Part shown: positions 1-10,197 of the stretch, in pieces
How positions within the stretch are numbered: the stretch's first letter is position 1
How the letters are laid out: the number at the start of each line of letters is the position of its first letter
Source of the DNA: Platanthera guangdongensis
Lineage: Eukaryota > Streptophyta > Magnoliopsida > Asparagales > Orchidaceae
Assembly: GCA_039583875.1 (NCBI GenBank)
Contig: CM077162.1
Coordinates: 163,267,826 to 163,331,825 of the forward strand
DNA: 64,000 nucleotides
Direction: 5' to 3'
Notes under the pieces: generated by a model
The model's input: only the letters and a program-made list of their open reading frames with translations
Told to the model about the DNA's origin: nothing
Databases searched by the model: none
Position numbers and translations under genes: made by a program

Positions 1-202
1 TCTACCCTCATCTCCTCAGCTCCCCCTCCAACCTCCTGTCTGGACTCTTCCTCCATCCTCCTCTCCATATCCTCAGCACCTCTTTTCCAGGAGATGGAGT
101 TGATCGCGGTCACGTAGCATTCCCTCGCTACCTTGGGGTCTCACTGGACTCGGACCTAGATTCCCTCGACATTAAACGTCAGGCACTGATGGAAGGAAGA
201 GA

Positions 203-721
203 TCATGCAACAGAAGGCGCTGATGAGGGGATGTTCGAAGATCGCATTGTAACTGCTAGGAGCGTCACAATGACGAACTTGTAGTTTCGGGACTGCCCCC
301 CTAGAATGACATGGAGTCCCACTCCTCCCTCCATCTCCTTCCTCTCCCTGGAGAATCTGAATAGAGGCCCATCTGAGGCCAACACCCTCCTGGAATCCAC
401 CTTCATCGCATCGAATGCCTTCTTAAAGACGACATTGACCGAGCTCCCGTTATTAATGAGGATCCAAGAGACGGTGAATTTGTCGACTGCAGCCTGGATC
501 ACCAGCGCATTGTAAAATGGATCCTCATTATCTGGCTTATCCTTCCTTGAGAAATTGATCTTCTCCTCTAGGGGTGGAGTTAGAGATGTCGAAGCAATGC
601 TCCGATAGTATATAGTATAGAGGTTTGCCATACAGGCGGCTTTTACTCCCCTCCCCCCCCCCCCCCCTCGTGGATCACCCTGATCCCTCTGCGACCTCCA
701 ACATCGGTCCGGTCCTTGCAC
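203..721 (-). pseudogene. Gypsy aspartic protease region of X
   Basis: About 172 codons are open on the minus strand. The centre reads VSWILINNGSSVNVVF, which is the aspartic protease flap-like motif of Tat-type gypsy polyproteins (normally I-L-[VI]-D-N-G-S-S). The catalytic aspartate is replaced by asparagine, so the enzyme would be inactive if this is the true sequence. It is followed by the usual AF-x-x-M and a GG-x-x-R-xx-FVIV stretch typical after this motif. The upstream part, rich in Gly and Arg, is probably out of frame because of the C-run at 651-667. Confidence 0.75.
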
Positions 722-799
722 CTGTCCTCCTCTTCCCCAGGCAGGACTTCCTTAATCCGCACTTCTTGGCGGGGTTGTTATTGTTGCTCCCAGTTTCCC

Positions 800-2094
800 C
801 TCATCTCGAGGAACTCCAGGTATGTGGTTGTGGCATGCCCCTCCTCCTTATGGAAGTCACAATAAGGAAGCTTTGCACTTCCTCCTTGCCTCCTAATCTG
901 TCGGGCTCTCCTCCTCCTCCCCAAGCCTATCGCCATAGCCTAATGTTGATTGGGGAGAGGAGGCCTCTGGCCCTGCCTCCATCCTGGAGGGTTGAACTGA
1001 CTCTGGCCCCCTTGACAGTTTTCTCCTACATGGAATGCTATCTGCTGGCCCTGGTCTTGCCACTCCTGCTTCCTCCTGCCGAGTCGATTGTTCGGCTCCT
1101 AGCGCCCCCACCTCGGTTGTTGTTGTTGTTGTTACGGCTCCCTCTGCTTGGGCTCAACCATCCGCACCTCCTGCGCCATGCCACCTCTCGGCTCCTCCTC
1201 TGCGGCCCACCTGGCCAACTTCCTCACAAACTCGGGGTTTGACACCTCCCTGTCGACTTCCTTTCTGCCCTCTCCATCAGCTCCTCGAAGGAGAGAGGCA
1301 GTGCCATTTTCAGCTCCCTCCTAAATAATCCCTACTGCAGCCCCAGGGTGAAGGCCATCATCAAGGTATGCCCTGGCATCTCCTAGACCTGGAGGACCTC
1401 CTCTTGGAACCAGTCCATGTATCTCCCTAGGGTCTCGTTCACCCCTGCTTGATGTGGAACAAATACTCGGACTCTTTCTTCCAATTCTTGTAAGTGGTGA
1501 ACCCCAGCATAAACCTCGGCGTAGGTCCTCGAAACAATAAATAGAGCTGGTCGACAGTTGGTTGAACCAATCTTTTGCCTTCTCCTTGAGGCTGATGGCA
1601 AATAACCTACATTTGAACGCTCCTGACATCTGCCGGATCGAAACCACATCCCCAAACCACTAGATATGTTGAACTGGATCATCCTTCCCAGTGTAGTAGG
1701 ACATCTCCGGCTCTCGAAACCCCTCTGGAACTGGGATGGATGAAACCAACTCACTAAAGGGGTTGTCACCTCCTACCGGGCGATCTCATACATCGATCTC
1801 GCCAACCCTACCCACACTCGCTGAGCCGGGCAATAGAACTCGCCCCGGCAGATCTCGCTACCTCCCCTCTTCTACTACCTCCTTCTCAGGTCGTCTATCG
1901 GGGGCGTTCTCGCCCTGGGCTGGGGCTGCGACAACTGGGACTGCTGGCATCGAGCACTTGACGTGAGTGTCGAGTGTGAACATGATGAGATTCTACATCT
2001 CTTGCCAGAAATCCTAGAACATCCCAAGTGTGGCGAGTGGAGGGGGAGGCGGCAAGTCGGCCCTGCCAGAACCTTGGCCTTCATCTCCAACCAT
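800..2094 (-). pseudogene. Gypsy gag remnant of X
   Basis: The capsid region is visible in pieces. A minus-strand ATG near 2094 opens a proline-rich start (MVGDEGQGSG, then a run of five prolines). Around 1790-1640 the protein reads PEGFREPEMSYYTGKDDP, then CRLFAISLKEKAKDWFNQL, the core of the Retrotrans_gag family. After a frameshift near 1520 it continues as VNETLGRYMDWFQEEVLQV (about 1440-1383). A nucleocapsid-like segment CDFHKEEGHATTTYLEF lies at about 860-800; the last zinc-binding cysteine has become tyrosine. Several stops interrupt it. Clearly a dead gag. Confidence 0.7.
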
Positions 2095-2150
2095 CGAACT
2101 CACAGAAGATTTTCGGTGATGATCGCTCTCCACGCTCACCGCACCAAAAA

Positions 2151-3029
2151 TGTTGAAACCAAAAACCGCCTTCTTGTGAAGTTCGAACACTTGGGGAAGG
2201 AGTGATCGCACACTTACTTCTCCTCACAAGCTCAGATGACCAAGAACTTAGAACCAGAAACGGACCCAAAGATCCAGTAAAGAGGTCCCACCACATACAC
2301 GAAAGATCTTAGAGTGCTTCCCCTTCTTAGTGTGTGTTGAGCTTAGGGCACCTCAGAGAGCGCTAGAAGATCAGAGAGAAGGAGAATTGGAATGCTTGAT
2401 AGCTTACCCTTTGAGGTCCCCCTTGGGTCTATTTATAGTTTTTGAAACCTGACCTGCAAATAGCGTAACTCCGCTATTCTAAATGGTTATTTGTAGCCAA
2501 ACGCGATCTGCCAACAACCAAACTGCACTGTTCTGAAAGGTTATGGGCAGGCCAACAGGGGTGGAATGGTAAAGATACAAAACACATCACAGGGCGAGTG
2601 TACCTTAAAACCTCCATTTGTATGGGGCGGCGAGTGCTCGATGGGGATAGCACTCGCCACATCCCTAGGGCTTTGGAAAGTGCAGGCTCGGCATGCCACA
2701 CTCACCTACTGCTGCTGAGAGCTAGGGGCGAGCGCGAGAGCCCCTCTTCCATCCAACCCCGCCTAGGCAAGTCGGCAAGGCTATCGAGCCCTCACCCCCC
2801 TCTCGGCTCGCCTGTAACTCGCCTCACTCAATGCCAAGGGCAAAACGCGTCGATTAAACTCACCTCAATCCATGCCAAACACAGAAGACATCGAGTGGAC
2901 TCACCTCACTCAATGCCAAAGGCGGACGACATCGAATGAACTCACATCCCTCAACGCCAAAGGAAGAAGGCGTTGAGTGCACTTGCCTCACTCAATGCCA
3001 AGGGCAGAGGTGCTGAGTGCACTGGCCTC
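2151..3029 (-). repeat. X 5' LTR, downstream part (with TATA box)
   Basis: This is the 3' side of the X LTR (minus strand), cut by insertion of A at 3029/3030. A TATA box (minus strand CTATAAATAG, near 2430-2440) is followed by a pyrimidine-rich transcribed leader. The stretch 2590-3029 carries repeated words CACTCAATGCC and GCGTTGAGTGC that form inverted pairs. The proposed end is at 2151 (CAACA on the minus strand), next to the primer-site-like sequence at 2150-2130. The last 5 bases, GCCTC at 3025-3029, are the left target-site copy of A. Confidence 0.6.
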
Positions 3030-3174
3030 TGTTGGGTACATTGGAAAATATGTACCTGATTTGAAGAAGCCTCACCCTACTTAATGATATACATCAAAAT
3101 GTATTTGATGTGTTTTGAGTTTAGTTGTGCAGGTTAAGTATTTGCAGGGAAAGCTGAAAAGTTTCTAAGTCCGT

Positions 3175-3950
3175 GTGTCGACACCCAGAAGGAAAGAGTC
3201 GACACTTAAGAAGACTTGTGTCGACACCTAGATAAGAAGTGTCAACACTTGAAGTAATTGTGTCGACACCAGGAATGCAGAGTCGACACCAGAAGGAAAG
3301 TGTCGACACATACAGTCTGTATCGACACACAATGAAGAAATGTCCAGAGAAGCTGTGTCGACACTTAGAAGCAGTGTCGACACCCAGAGGAACTTTGTCG
3401 ACATCAAAAGTGTCGACACTTGGAGGCTGTGTCGACACTCAGCAAACATCAACAAAGTTCAAGTACAAGTGTCGACACTTGGAGGCTGTGTCGACACTCA
3501 GCAAAGTTCAACAAATTCTAAGTACAAGTATCGACACAAAGGAGATGTGTCGACACTCAGTAAAAGTCTCAACATAAGAAGATTGTGTCGACACAAGGAG
3601 AAGTGTCGACACTCAGCAAAAGTATCAACACAGAAGGCATGTGTCGACACCAAGAAAATGTGTCGACACTTAGCAAGTATCAACACAAGAAGTTGTGTCG
3701 ACACAAAGGATTTGTGTCGACACTTACAAGAAATCAACTAAGTTTCAAAGAAGAAGGACTTGTGTCGACACACAGGATCAGTGTCGACACATGTTGAAGA
3801 TGCAGTGTCGAGAAGTAGATTCTACAACACAAGAAATTGTGTCGACACCATGAAGGCTAGTGTCGACACTTAGTCAACTTGTGTCGACACTTAATCTATC
3901 AGTGTCGACATTTAAAGACTGACTGTCTCGACACTTTCAGGCAGTTACAG
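3175..3950 (+). repeat. Array of about 30 GTGTCGACAC palindromes in the U3 of A
   Basis: The 10-base perfect palindrome GTGTCGACAC, or one-step variants, occurs about 30 times at spacings of roughly 15-40 bases upstream of the TATA box. Variants are often CG to CA or TG changes (GTGTCAACAC) or GTATCGACAC. Longer composite repeats, such as a unit with CTTGGAGGC(T/A)GTGTCGACAC at 3419-3490, show local duplication. Open frames across this area read only VST, CRH and SVD repeats and are not genes. Palindromic arrays in Sirevirus LTRs are known in maize with a different word; this word I do not recognise. Confidence 0.93.
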
Positions 3951-4068
3951 AAAATTCAAAAAGTGACTGGATGACTTGACAGCTGCCATTCCAGCCCGTC
4001 TACTGCAACTGTCAGAGCTGTCAGAAAGTCGTTAGAAACCGGATCAACCGGTCACCATGAAGAAGGCC

Positions 4069-4076
4069 TATATAAA
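4069..4076 (+). promoter_or_regulatory. TATA box of the A LTR
   Basis: TATATAAA follows the palindrome array by about 120 bases and precedes a purine-rich stretch that looks like a transcript leader. The same box is in the 3' LTR near 14840. Transcription would start about 30 bases downstream. Confidence 0.75.
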
Positions 4077-4445
4077 GGCCTATTACTTCAACAGAAAGAG
4101 ATGATTGAAAAGAGTTGGAAATCAACAAAGAGTTGTTGAAAGCAATCAAATAAGACCTTCAAGTGAAGATCTAAGAAGTTGGAGAGAGAGAGCTCCTTCC
4201 AAGAAGACAGCTGTTGAATCGGGCTGTAAAGAAAGTTTCAGATTGAGATCTGAATCTTAAGTTGCAGTGATTGAAGATCAGCTGCATAGAGAATCAACCC
4301 TATTGTGTTCTAAATTCAAGAAGCTTTGAAGGAAGCCAAGGAAGGTTGATCTCAGTAAAGTTCTTCCAATAACTCATCAAGAAACCTGTCAACTCTTCTC
4401 TCTTTTTCTGAGTTGTGGGTATATCCATTGTAATTTTAATTTCTT

Positions 4446-4645
4446 GTAGGATCCTTAGGGCCTGTGTGCCTGAGTGTAGGAGATACTTTTCTCTGAGTGT
4501 AGGCCTTATTGAAGGCTGAGTGTAGGTCTTTGTGAAGACTGAGTGGTAGGGTTGTGTGCCTAAGTTGTAGGAGTGGGATCACTCTGAGCTGTAGGAACCT
4601 ATTTGGGGTTCTGAGTGTAAGATCTGAGGATCTGAGGAATAGTGG
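4446..4645 (+). repeat. Hairpin array with constant CTGAG...TGTAGG linker, A 5' LTR
   Basis: Downstream of the TATA box is a chain of short inverted repeats separated by CTGAG(N)TGTAGG. Readable units are GAGA/TCTC, GCCTT/AAGGC, GTCTT/AAGAC, a weak GG/CC unit, GAGTG/CACTC, GAACC/GGTTC and GATC/GATC. Every stem differs, while the linker and the unit length of 25-30 bases are kept. The 3' LTR copy (15219-15462) has additional units. Confidence 0.85.
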
Positions 4646-4828
4646 AGAAGTTGGGCCGAATCTAGTACACTACTAGATAGGCGAAGGGGGAAAGTGGATG
4701 TACCCAGACCTTGGGGAACCACTATAAAACTGTGTGTACTCTGTGTATGTGATTGATTCTGTGTATGCTGTGTTAAAGTTCTGTGAATTCTGTGATTAAT
4801 TCTGCCTAAAGGTTTAAAAAAGATAAGG

Positions 4829-4860
4829 TCACCTATTCACCCCCCCCCCCCTCTAGGTGA
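4829..4860 (+). repeat. C-run hairpin at the end of the A 5' LTR
   Basis: TCACCTA (4829-4835) and TAGGTGA (4854-4860) form a perfect 7-base inverted repeat around a TTCAC-C-run-TC loop, 19 bases before the LTR end. In the 3' LTR the left arm is TCACTTA, which still pairs in RNA through a G-U pair. Confidence 0.85.
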
Positions 4861-4881
4861 TTAGGTACAATTACTTTGAAG

Positions 4882-4893
4882 TGTTATCAGAGG
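4882..4893 (+). other. Primer binding site of A
   Basis: TGTTATCAGAGG directly after the LTR is one base off the usual TGGTATCAGAG, complementary to the 3' end of initiator methionine tRNA, the common primer of plant Ty1/copia elements. Confidence 0.8.
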
Positions 4894-4993
4894 GAGGTTG
4901 CTCAAAAAGGACATAACTGTCTGAGTAAAAGATCCTATTGGCAGATTCAGTATAATCAAGGGCATACTCAGCATAATCAAGAAAATCAAGAAA

Positions 4994-6999
4994 ATGGGTT
5001 CAACAGAGAATCACAAAGAACTTGGATCCATGAAGTTGCCAATTTGCAGAAAGGAGATCTTTGGCATCCGGAAAGAAAGGGTTAGACTATTTATGAAAGC
5101 CTCTGACCCCAGAAACTATATCACAGTCAAAGAAGGGCCATATGTGCCAATGAAGGTATCTGTGTTAGATGCAAATCAGAGAACTCCAAAAGACTATTCT
5201 GAAATGACCAAGGATGAGATTATTCTGGCCACTATGGACAAGAGGGCTCAGAATATTATTGTGAGTGCAATAGATGATGCCACATTCCAGAATTTGATTC
5301 ACTATAAAACATCAAAGGAAACGTGAGACACACTGATAGTGTACATGGAGGGCTCCGAAGAAGTTAGACAGGATAGAAAGTCTTTGTTAAACCAAGAATA
5401 TGAGAGCTTCAGACAAGGAAGGTCTGATAGCATAACTGAGTGCTAGAAGAAATTCTATAGGATAGTTAATGAGCTAATGTCCTATGAAAGAGAATTCAGC
5501 AATTATGAGCTGAATGACAAGTTCTTGTGATCCCTAACTAAAGACTGGGATACTAAGATTTGTGCTATAAGGGAAATGGCCAAATTAGCTGACATTCCTC
5601 CTCCAACATTGTTTGGCAAACTGTTATCCTATGAGATGCAGTTGATGGTAATGAAGGAGGAGGAGAAGACTACAAGAATTGAGCATAAAGAAAGAGCTGT
5701 GGCATTCAAGACAGAAGCCACCAGGAAATATAAAAGTAAGTCTCTATCTCCACCTCCAAACGTTGTTGAGACTGAGACAGATGAGTCAGAAAGCAAGAAT
5801 TCTGAAAGTAGTGAGAGTGATGAAGATTTTGCAGCTTTCACTAGACATTTTCAGAAGTTTCTTAAGAAGAAACAATGGAGGTCTAAGCCATCCACTTCAC
5901 AGAAGTCATCAAAGAATGAAAGAAGAAAGCCCAAGATAAGTAAAACTACATCTTCAAAGATAGTCTGTTATTGTTGTAACAGATAGGGACATGTTGTTGC
6001 TGAATGTACAGAGAAGAGGAAAGATTCTACTGATAAGAAGAAGACTCAAATCAAGGGCAAAAAGGAAAGGTCCTTTATTGCTAAGAAGGACAAAAGTCTG
6101 TCTGATATGTCATCTTCAGAATCAGATTCAGAAGCTGAAGCTTACATTGGACTGTTTGCTGAAGAAGAGGAGGATGAGTTCATACAATTAATGAACTCAA
6201 TATATGAGCAAGAGGACAATCAGTGTCAGGGACTAATGGCCTTATCAGAAGGAGATAAAATCCAGGATCAGCCTGAACCAAGTCAGGTACAAAATTGTTC
6301 TGATAGTTCAATTTCTAGTACTGAGTCAGATTCAGATACATCAGTATCAAGTGATGTTAGTGAATCTGAATCTGAAGGAGATATTCATCAGTTGATTGAT
6401 GAATATAGAGTAGTGTTGCAAGCTTTGAAGAAAAGCAAATCCTTGGCCAAGAGTCAGGCTAAGGAGATTGCTAGTCTTAAAGTTGCTGCAATAGATTTTG
6501 ATAAGTTGCTTGATCAGAAATTAAATGAAATAGTCAGACTGAAGAACATTACTGTTATTCAGATGGGGACTATAACATTTAAAAATGATCAAATCAGAAA
6601 TCTGGAGATTAGTCTTCAGAAAGAGAGAGATATAGTTATAAGGTTTTCAAAACCAAAGTCTGTTCTACCTTTGATAGATGAGTTTATTTCTCAAAAGGGT
6701 AAAACTGGATTGGGGTTTACTAAACCTACCAGGACTGTAAAGTCCAAGTCTAAGGGCAAAGCCCCAGTACTCAACAAGCCTGTTGTAGACAAACAGCCAG
6801 GGTTGTACCTGAGCAAAGGTACAATAGATTTGAGTGCTGGTGTTGTGGTAAGGTAGGCCACTTTGCCATAGACTGTTGGCACAATTCTAGTGCCAAGGTG
6901 AGTAGCAATATGCCTGCTAGAAAAGCTACAGGTAGTTTTGTTAAGAGGCAAACTAACCAGTACCAAGGACCCAAGAATTCTTTGGGTTCTAAGGTTAAC
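4994..6999 (+). pseudogene. gag: Gag of A (two zinc knuckles, acidic and coiled-coil C-terminus)
   Basis: ATG at 4994 opens a single frame up to 6856 broken only by point stops at 5324 (TGA), 5444 (TAG), 5528 (TGA) and 5984 (TAG). The N-terminal half is a copia capsid (LMSYEREFSNYELNDKFL and LADIPPPTLFGKLLSYEMQL). The fourth stop lies inside a zinc knuckle CYCCNR-stop-GHVVAEC. Then comes a Ser/Glu/Asp-rich stretch (residues about 270-480) and a probable coiled coil (about 480-560). A second knuckle, CWCCGKVGHFAIDC, is at about 6835-6876 in the pol frame, so one small indel near 6830 separates gag from pol; a TAA at 7000 follows. The long acidic gag is typical of Sireviruses. Confidence 0.88.
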
Positions 7000-7002
7000 T
7001 AA

Positions 7003-8562
7003 TCTGTTTTGCAGGTGAGTCCAAGTGGCCATGCCCCAATATGGTACTTGGATAGTGGATGTTCCAGGCACATGATTGGAACTAGGGGATTGCTAAAGGA
7101 CTACACACCAATCAAGGACAGTCCTAAAGTCACCTTTGGTGGTTCTGAAAAAGGAATCATCAAAGGTTTTGGTAACATTTCTAACAACCTTATAATAATT
7201 ACTCAAGTGGCTTATGTTCAAGGTTTGAAACACAACCTCATTAGTATAAGTCAGCTGAGTGATTTAGGATATGACATCTCATTTGTCAAAGATGGTTGTC
7301 ATATCAGGAGATCAAATGATCAAGAGATCATTCTGACTAGTTATAGGAAGAGAAATGTCTATTGTCTAGATATTATATATGAGAACAATGTTTCTCCTGT
7401 ATGTCTTGTAGCTAATGAGAAAGTCTCTCATTGTGTCAAATGGCACAAGAGGCTAGCCCATCTTAACTACAAGACAATTGGCCAACTCTATAGCAAAGAG
7501 TTAGTGAATGGTCCTCAGGTTAAGTATATTAAAGATGGGATATGCTCAGCTTGTCAAAAGGGCAAGCAGACTAGATCCACCTTTAATAGCATTGAAAACA
7601 AAGATACTTTGAGGTGCTTATACCTCTTGCATATGGATCTTTTTGGTCCTATGCTAGTTCACAGCCTAGGTAGGAAGGTCTACACATTTGTAGTTGTAGA
7701 TGACTACTCAAGGTTTTCCTGGGTGTTCTTCCTTAGACAGAAATCTGAAACACCTAGTATCTTTTATAGTTTTGTCAAACAAATTCAGAATGAGTTAGAC
7801 AGTACAGTGGTTAAAATAAGAAGTGACCATGGTACTGAATTGTAGTCTGATAGTATGACAAAACTATGTGAAGAATTTGGGATATTTCAGGAATTTTCTT
7901 CACCAAGAACACCTCAGCAAAATGGCATTGCTGAAAGGAAAAATAGAACCTTGATTGAGGCTGGTAGAACCCTATTAAGTGACACATCTCTCCCTGAATA
8001 TTTCTGGGCTGAGGCAGTTAATACTGCATGTCATGTGATTAATAGGGCTACTATCACCAAAAGTCACAATAAGACACCCTATGAGATTGTGAAAGGCAGA
8101 AAACCAAATCTATCCTATTTCAGGATCTTTGGTTGTAAATGTTATATACTTAACAATGGAAAGTCTTACTTAACCAAGTTTGCTGCCAAATCCCAAGAGG
8201 GGATCTTTGTTGGGTACAGCAACAACAGTAAGGCATATAGGGTCTACAACTTGACTACTCAAGTTGTAGAAGAGTCAGTACATGTAGTGTTTGATGAAGC
8301 TAGACTCATTAACAATGAATTGTTTAGAAGTATTTGTAGCTCCACAGGTGTGACTAAGAAGATGGACAAGCTTACTATTGAAGAAGGAACTACTGCAAGT
8401 CAGCATGTGGATGATAGTGGCAGCTATCCAGGGGGAGTACTAGATACACCTGATGTAGAAGAAGACCAAGGAGTGCAGCAAGTTGAAGGAGCTGAAGGAG
8501 TACAACCTGAAGACAGACTGCCTCCTGCTAATAGACATCTAAAAGATCATCCAGCAAATTAA
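7003..8562 (+). pseudogene. pol: Protease and integrase of A
   Basis: The protein starts after the stop at 7000. Protease motif WYLDSGCSRHM is at 7042-7074, followed by the GAG-pre-integrase stretch LKHNLISISQLSDLG. The integrase zinc finger has HKRLAHL and CSACQKGKQ (7444-7568). The catalytic triad is visible as D in MDLFGP (about 7634), D in RSDHGTEL (about 7822) and E in GIAERKNRTL (about 7930), with a TAG at 7843 between the second D and E. The C-terminal part has YFRIFGCKCY and GIFVGYS, usual copia integrase motifs. It ends at a TAA at 8560 in the variable linker before RT. The frame is otherwise intact, so decay is recent relative to B and C. Confidence 0.92.
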
Positions 8563-8583
8563 ATTATTGGTGATCTCAGTCAA

Positions 8584-10173
8584 GTGGTACAAACAAGGAG
8601 CAGAAATCTAAGTTCAGTACTCTACTCCAGTTTTCTATCCCAAGTAGAGCCAAAGAAATTTGAAGAAGCCATCCTAGACCCTCATTGGATTGAGGCAATG
8701 CAAGAGGAGCTGAATCAGTTCAAAAGATGCAAAGTCTGGGAGCTTGTTCCTAAACCAAAAGACCAAAACATAATTAGAACTAAGTGGATCTTTAGGAACA
8801 AGATGAATGAACATGGAGTGATTATAAATAACAAAGCAAGACTGGTTGCAAAAGGATATAGGCAGGAAGAAGGTATTGACTTTGATCAGACCTTTGCTCC
8901 AGTAGCCAGACTGGAGGCAATAATGATGTTCTTGGCCTATGCAACCTATCAAGGGTTTAAAGTATACCAAATGGATGTTAAGTCAGCTTTTCTGAATGGA
9001 AATCTAAAGGAAGAAGTCTATGTGGAACAGCCATCAGGTTTTGTTGATTCAACTAAATCTAATTATGTCTATAGACTTAGGAAGGCTTTGTATGGGTTAA
9101 AATAAGCCCCTAGGGCTTGGTATGAAACCTTGTCTAGTTTCCTCATTGAGAATAAATTCACAAGGGGGAAAATAGACAAGACTCTATTCCTTAGGGAATC
9201 CAGAGGCAAGATCATTCTAGTCCAAATATATGTAGATGACATCATATTTGGGTCTACAGAAAATAGTCTTTGCAGAAAGTTTGCAAAACTTATGCAAGGA
9301 CAATTTGAAATGAGCAGTATGGGGGAACTTAAGTTCTTCTTGGGTCTCCAAGTTAGACAAACTGAGAATGGTTTATCCATATGCCAGTCTAAGTTCACTC
9401 TAGAATTAATAAGGAAGTATGGTATGGAATCATCCAGTACCATGAAAAATCCTATTGGGTCAAGTATGTCTCTTAGCAAAGATGATGCAGGGAAACCTGT
9501 AGATGAGACTTTGTATAGAGGGATAGTTGGCTCCCTATTGTATTTGACTGCAAGTAGACCATATATCATGTATGCTACATGTGTCTGTGCTAGATACCAA
9601 GCTTGCCCTAAAGAATCTCATTTGACAGCAGTCAAAAGAATTCTGAGATATCTAAAGGGCACTCCTTATCTAGGCCTTTGGTACCCTAGGAATGGAGACT
9701 TTGAACTGACAGGTTACTCAGATGCAGATTTTACAGGCTGCAAGGAAGATAGAAAAAGTACAACAGGTACCTGTCAATTCCTAGGTGGAAGACTGATATC
9801 TTGGAGTAGCAAGAAACAAACAAGTGTGGCTATCTCCACAGCAGAATCAGAGTATGTGGCTGCAGGAAGTTGTTGTGCTCAACCTCTATGGATACAACAT
9901 CAGCTTGAAGATTATGGTATTCAAGTAAGTAGAACACCTCTATTTTGTGATTCTACAAGTGTCATTTCTATTGCAAACAATCTTGTCTCCCATAGTAGTA
10001 CTAAGCACATAGAAATAAAATACCATTTTCTAAGAGAACATGTAGAAAAAGGAGATATTTCACTAGAGTATGTTAATACAGATAATCAGCTAGCTGACAT
10101 GTATACTAAGCCCTTAGATGAAACCAAATTCAATAGGTTCAAAATTGAATTAGGGATGATCAACTTAGATTAG
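8584..10173 (+). pseudogene. pol: Reverse transcriptase and RNase H of A
   Basis: The same frame continues. RT motifs are [24 protein letters not shown] (8970-9000) and the catalytic YVDDIIFGS (about 9229-9255), all intact. A single TAA at 9103 replaces the expected Gln of YGLKQAPRAWY. The stretch SLLYLTASRP-x-IM and the RNase H acidic residues D (YSDADFTG), E (STAESEY) and D (FCDSTS) are present, ending with QLADMYTKPLD. The natural stop is at 10171. Apart from the one nonsense codon it looks full length and catalytically complete. Confidence 0.93.
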
Positions 10174-10197
10174 TTTACAAAATTGGCTAAGTAAAAA

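Larger units (their letters stand above)
3030..4879 (+). repeat. A 5' LTR (1850 bp)
   Basis: The start TGTTGGGTACATTGG is repeated at 13801 and the end is fixed by the primer site that follows. In order it holds a palindrome array (3175-3950), a TATA box (4069-4076), a purine-rich transcribed part, a hairpin array (4446-4645), the block GTGGATGTACCCAGACC with CACTATAAA (about 4695-4730) and a C-run hairpin (4829-4860). It lacks about 60 bases, two hairpin units, that are present in the 3' LTR. Confidence 0.92.

Noticed and set aside
625..1242. Plus-strand frame of 205 codons rich in Leu and Pro
   Set aside because: It is the antisense of the X gag and protease region, read through a C-run; no known motif.
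3239..3797. Open frames with VST, CRH and SVDT repeats on both strands, also at 13892-14568 and 55739-56135
   Set aside because: They follow from the palindrome GTGTCGACAC, which reads without stops in all frames; there is no protein-like composition or start context.
3175..3950. CRISPR-like array because of regularly spaced short repeats
   Set aside because: Spacing is irregular, the repeat is a 10-base palindrome, there are no cas genes and the DNA is a plant LTR.
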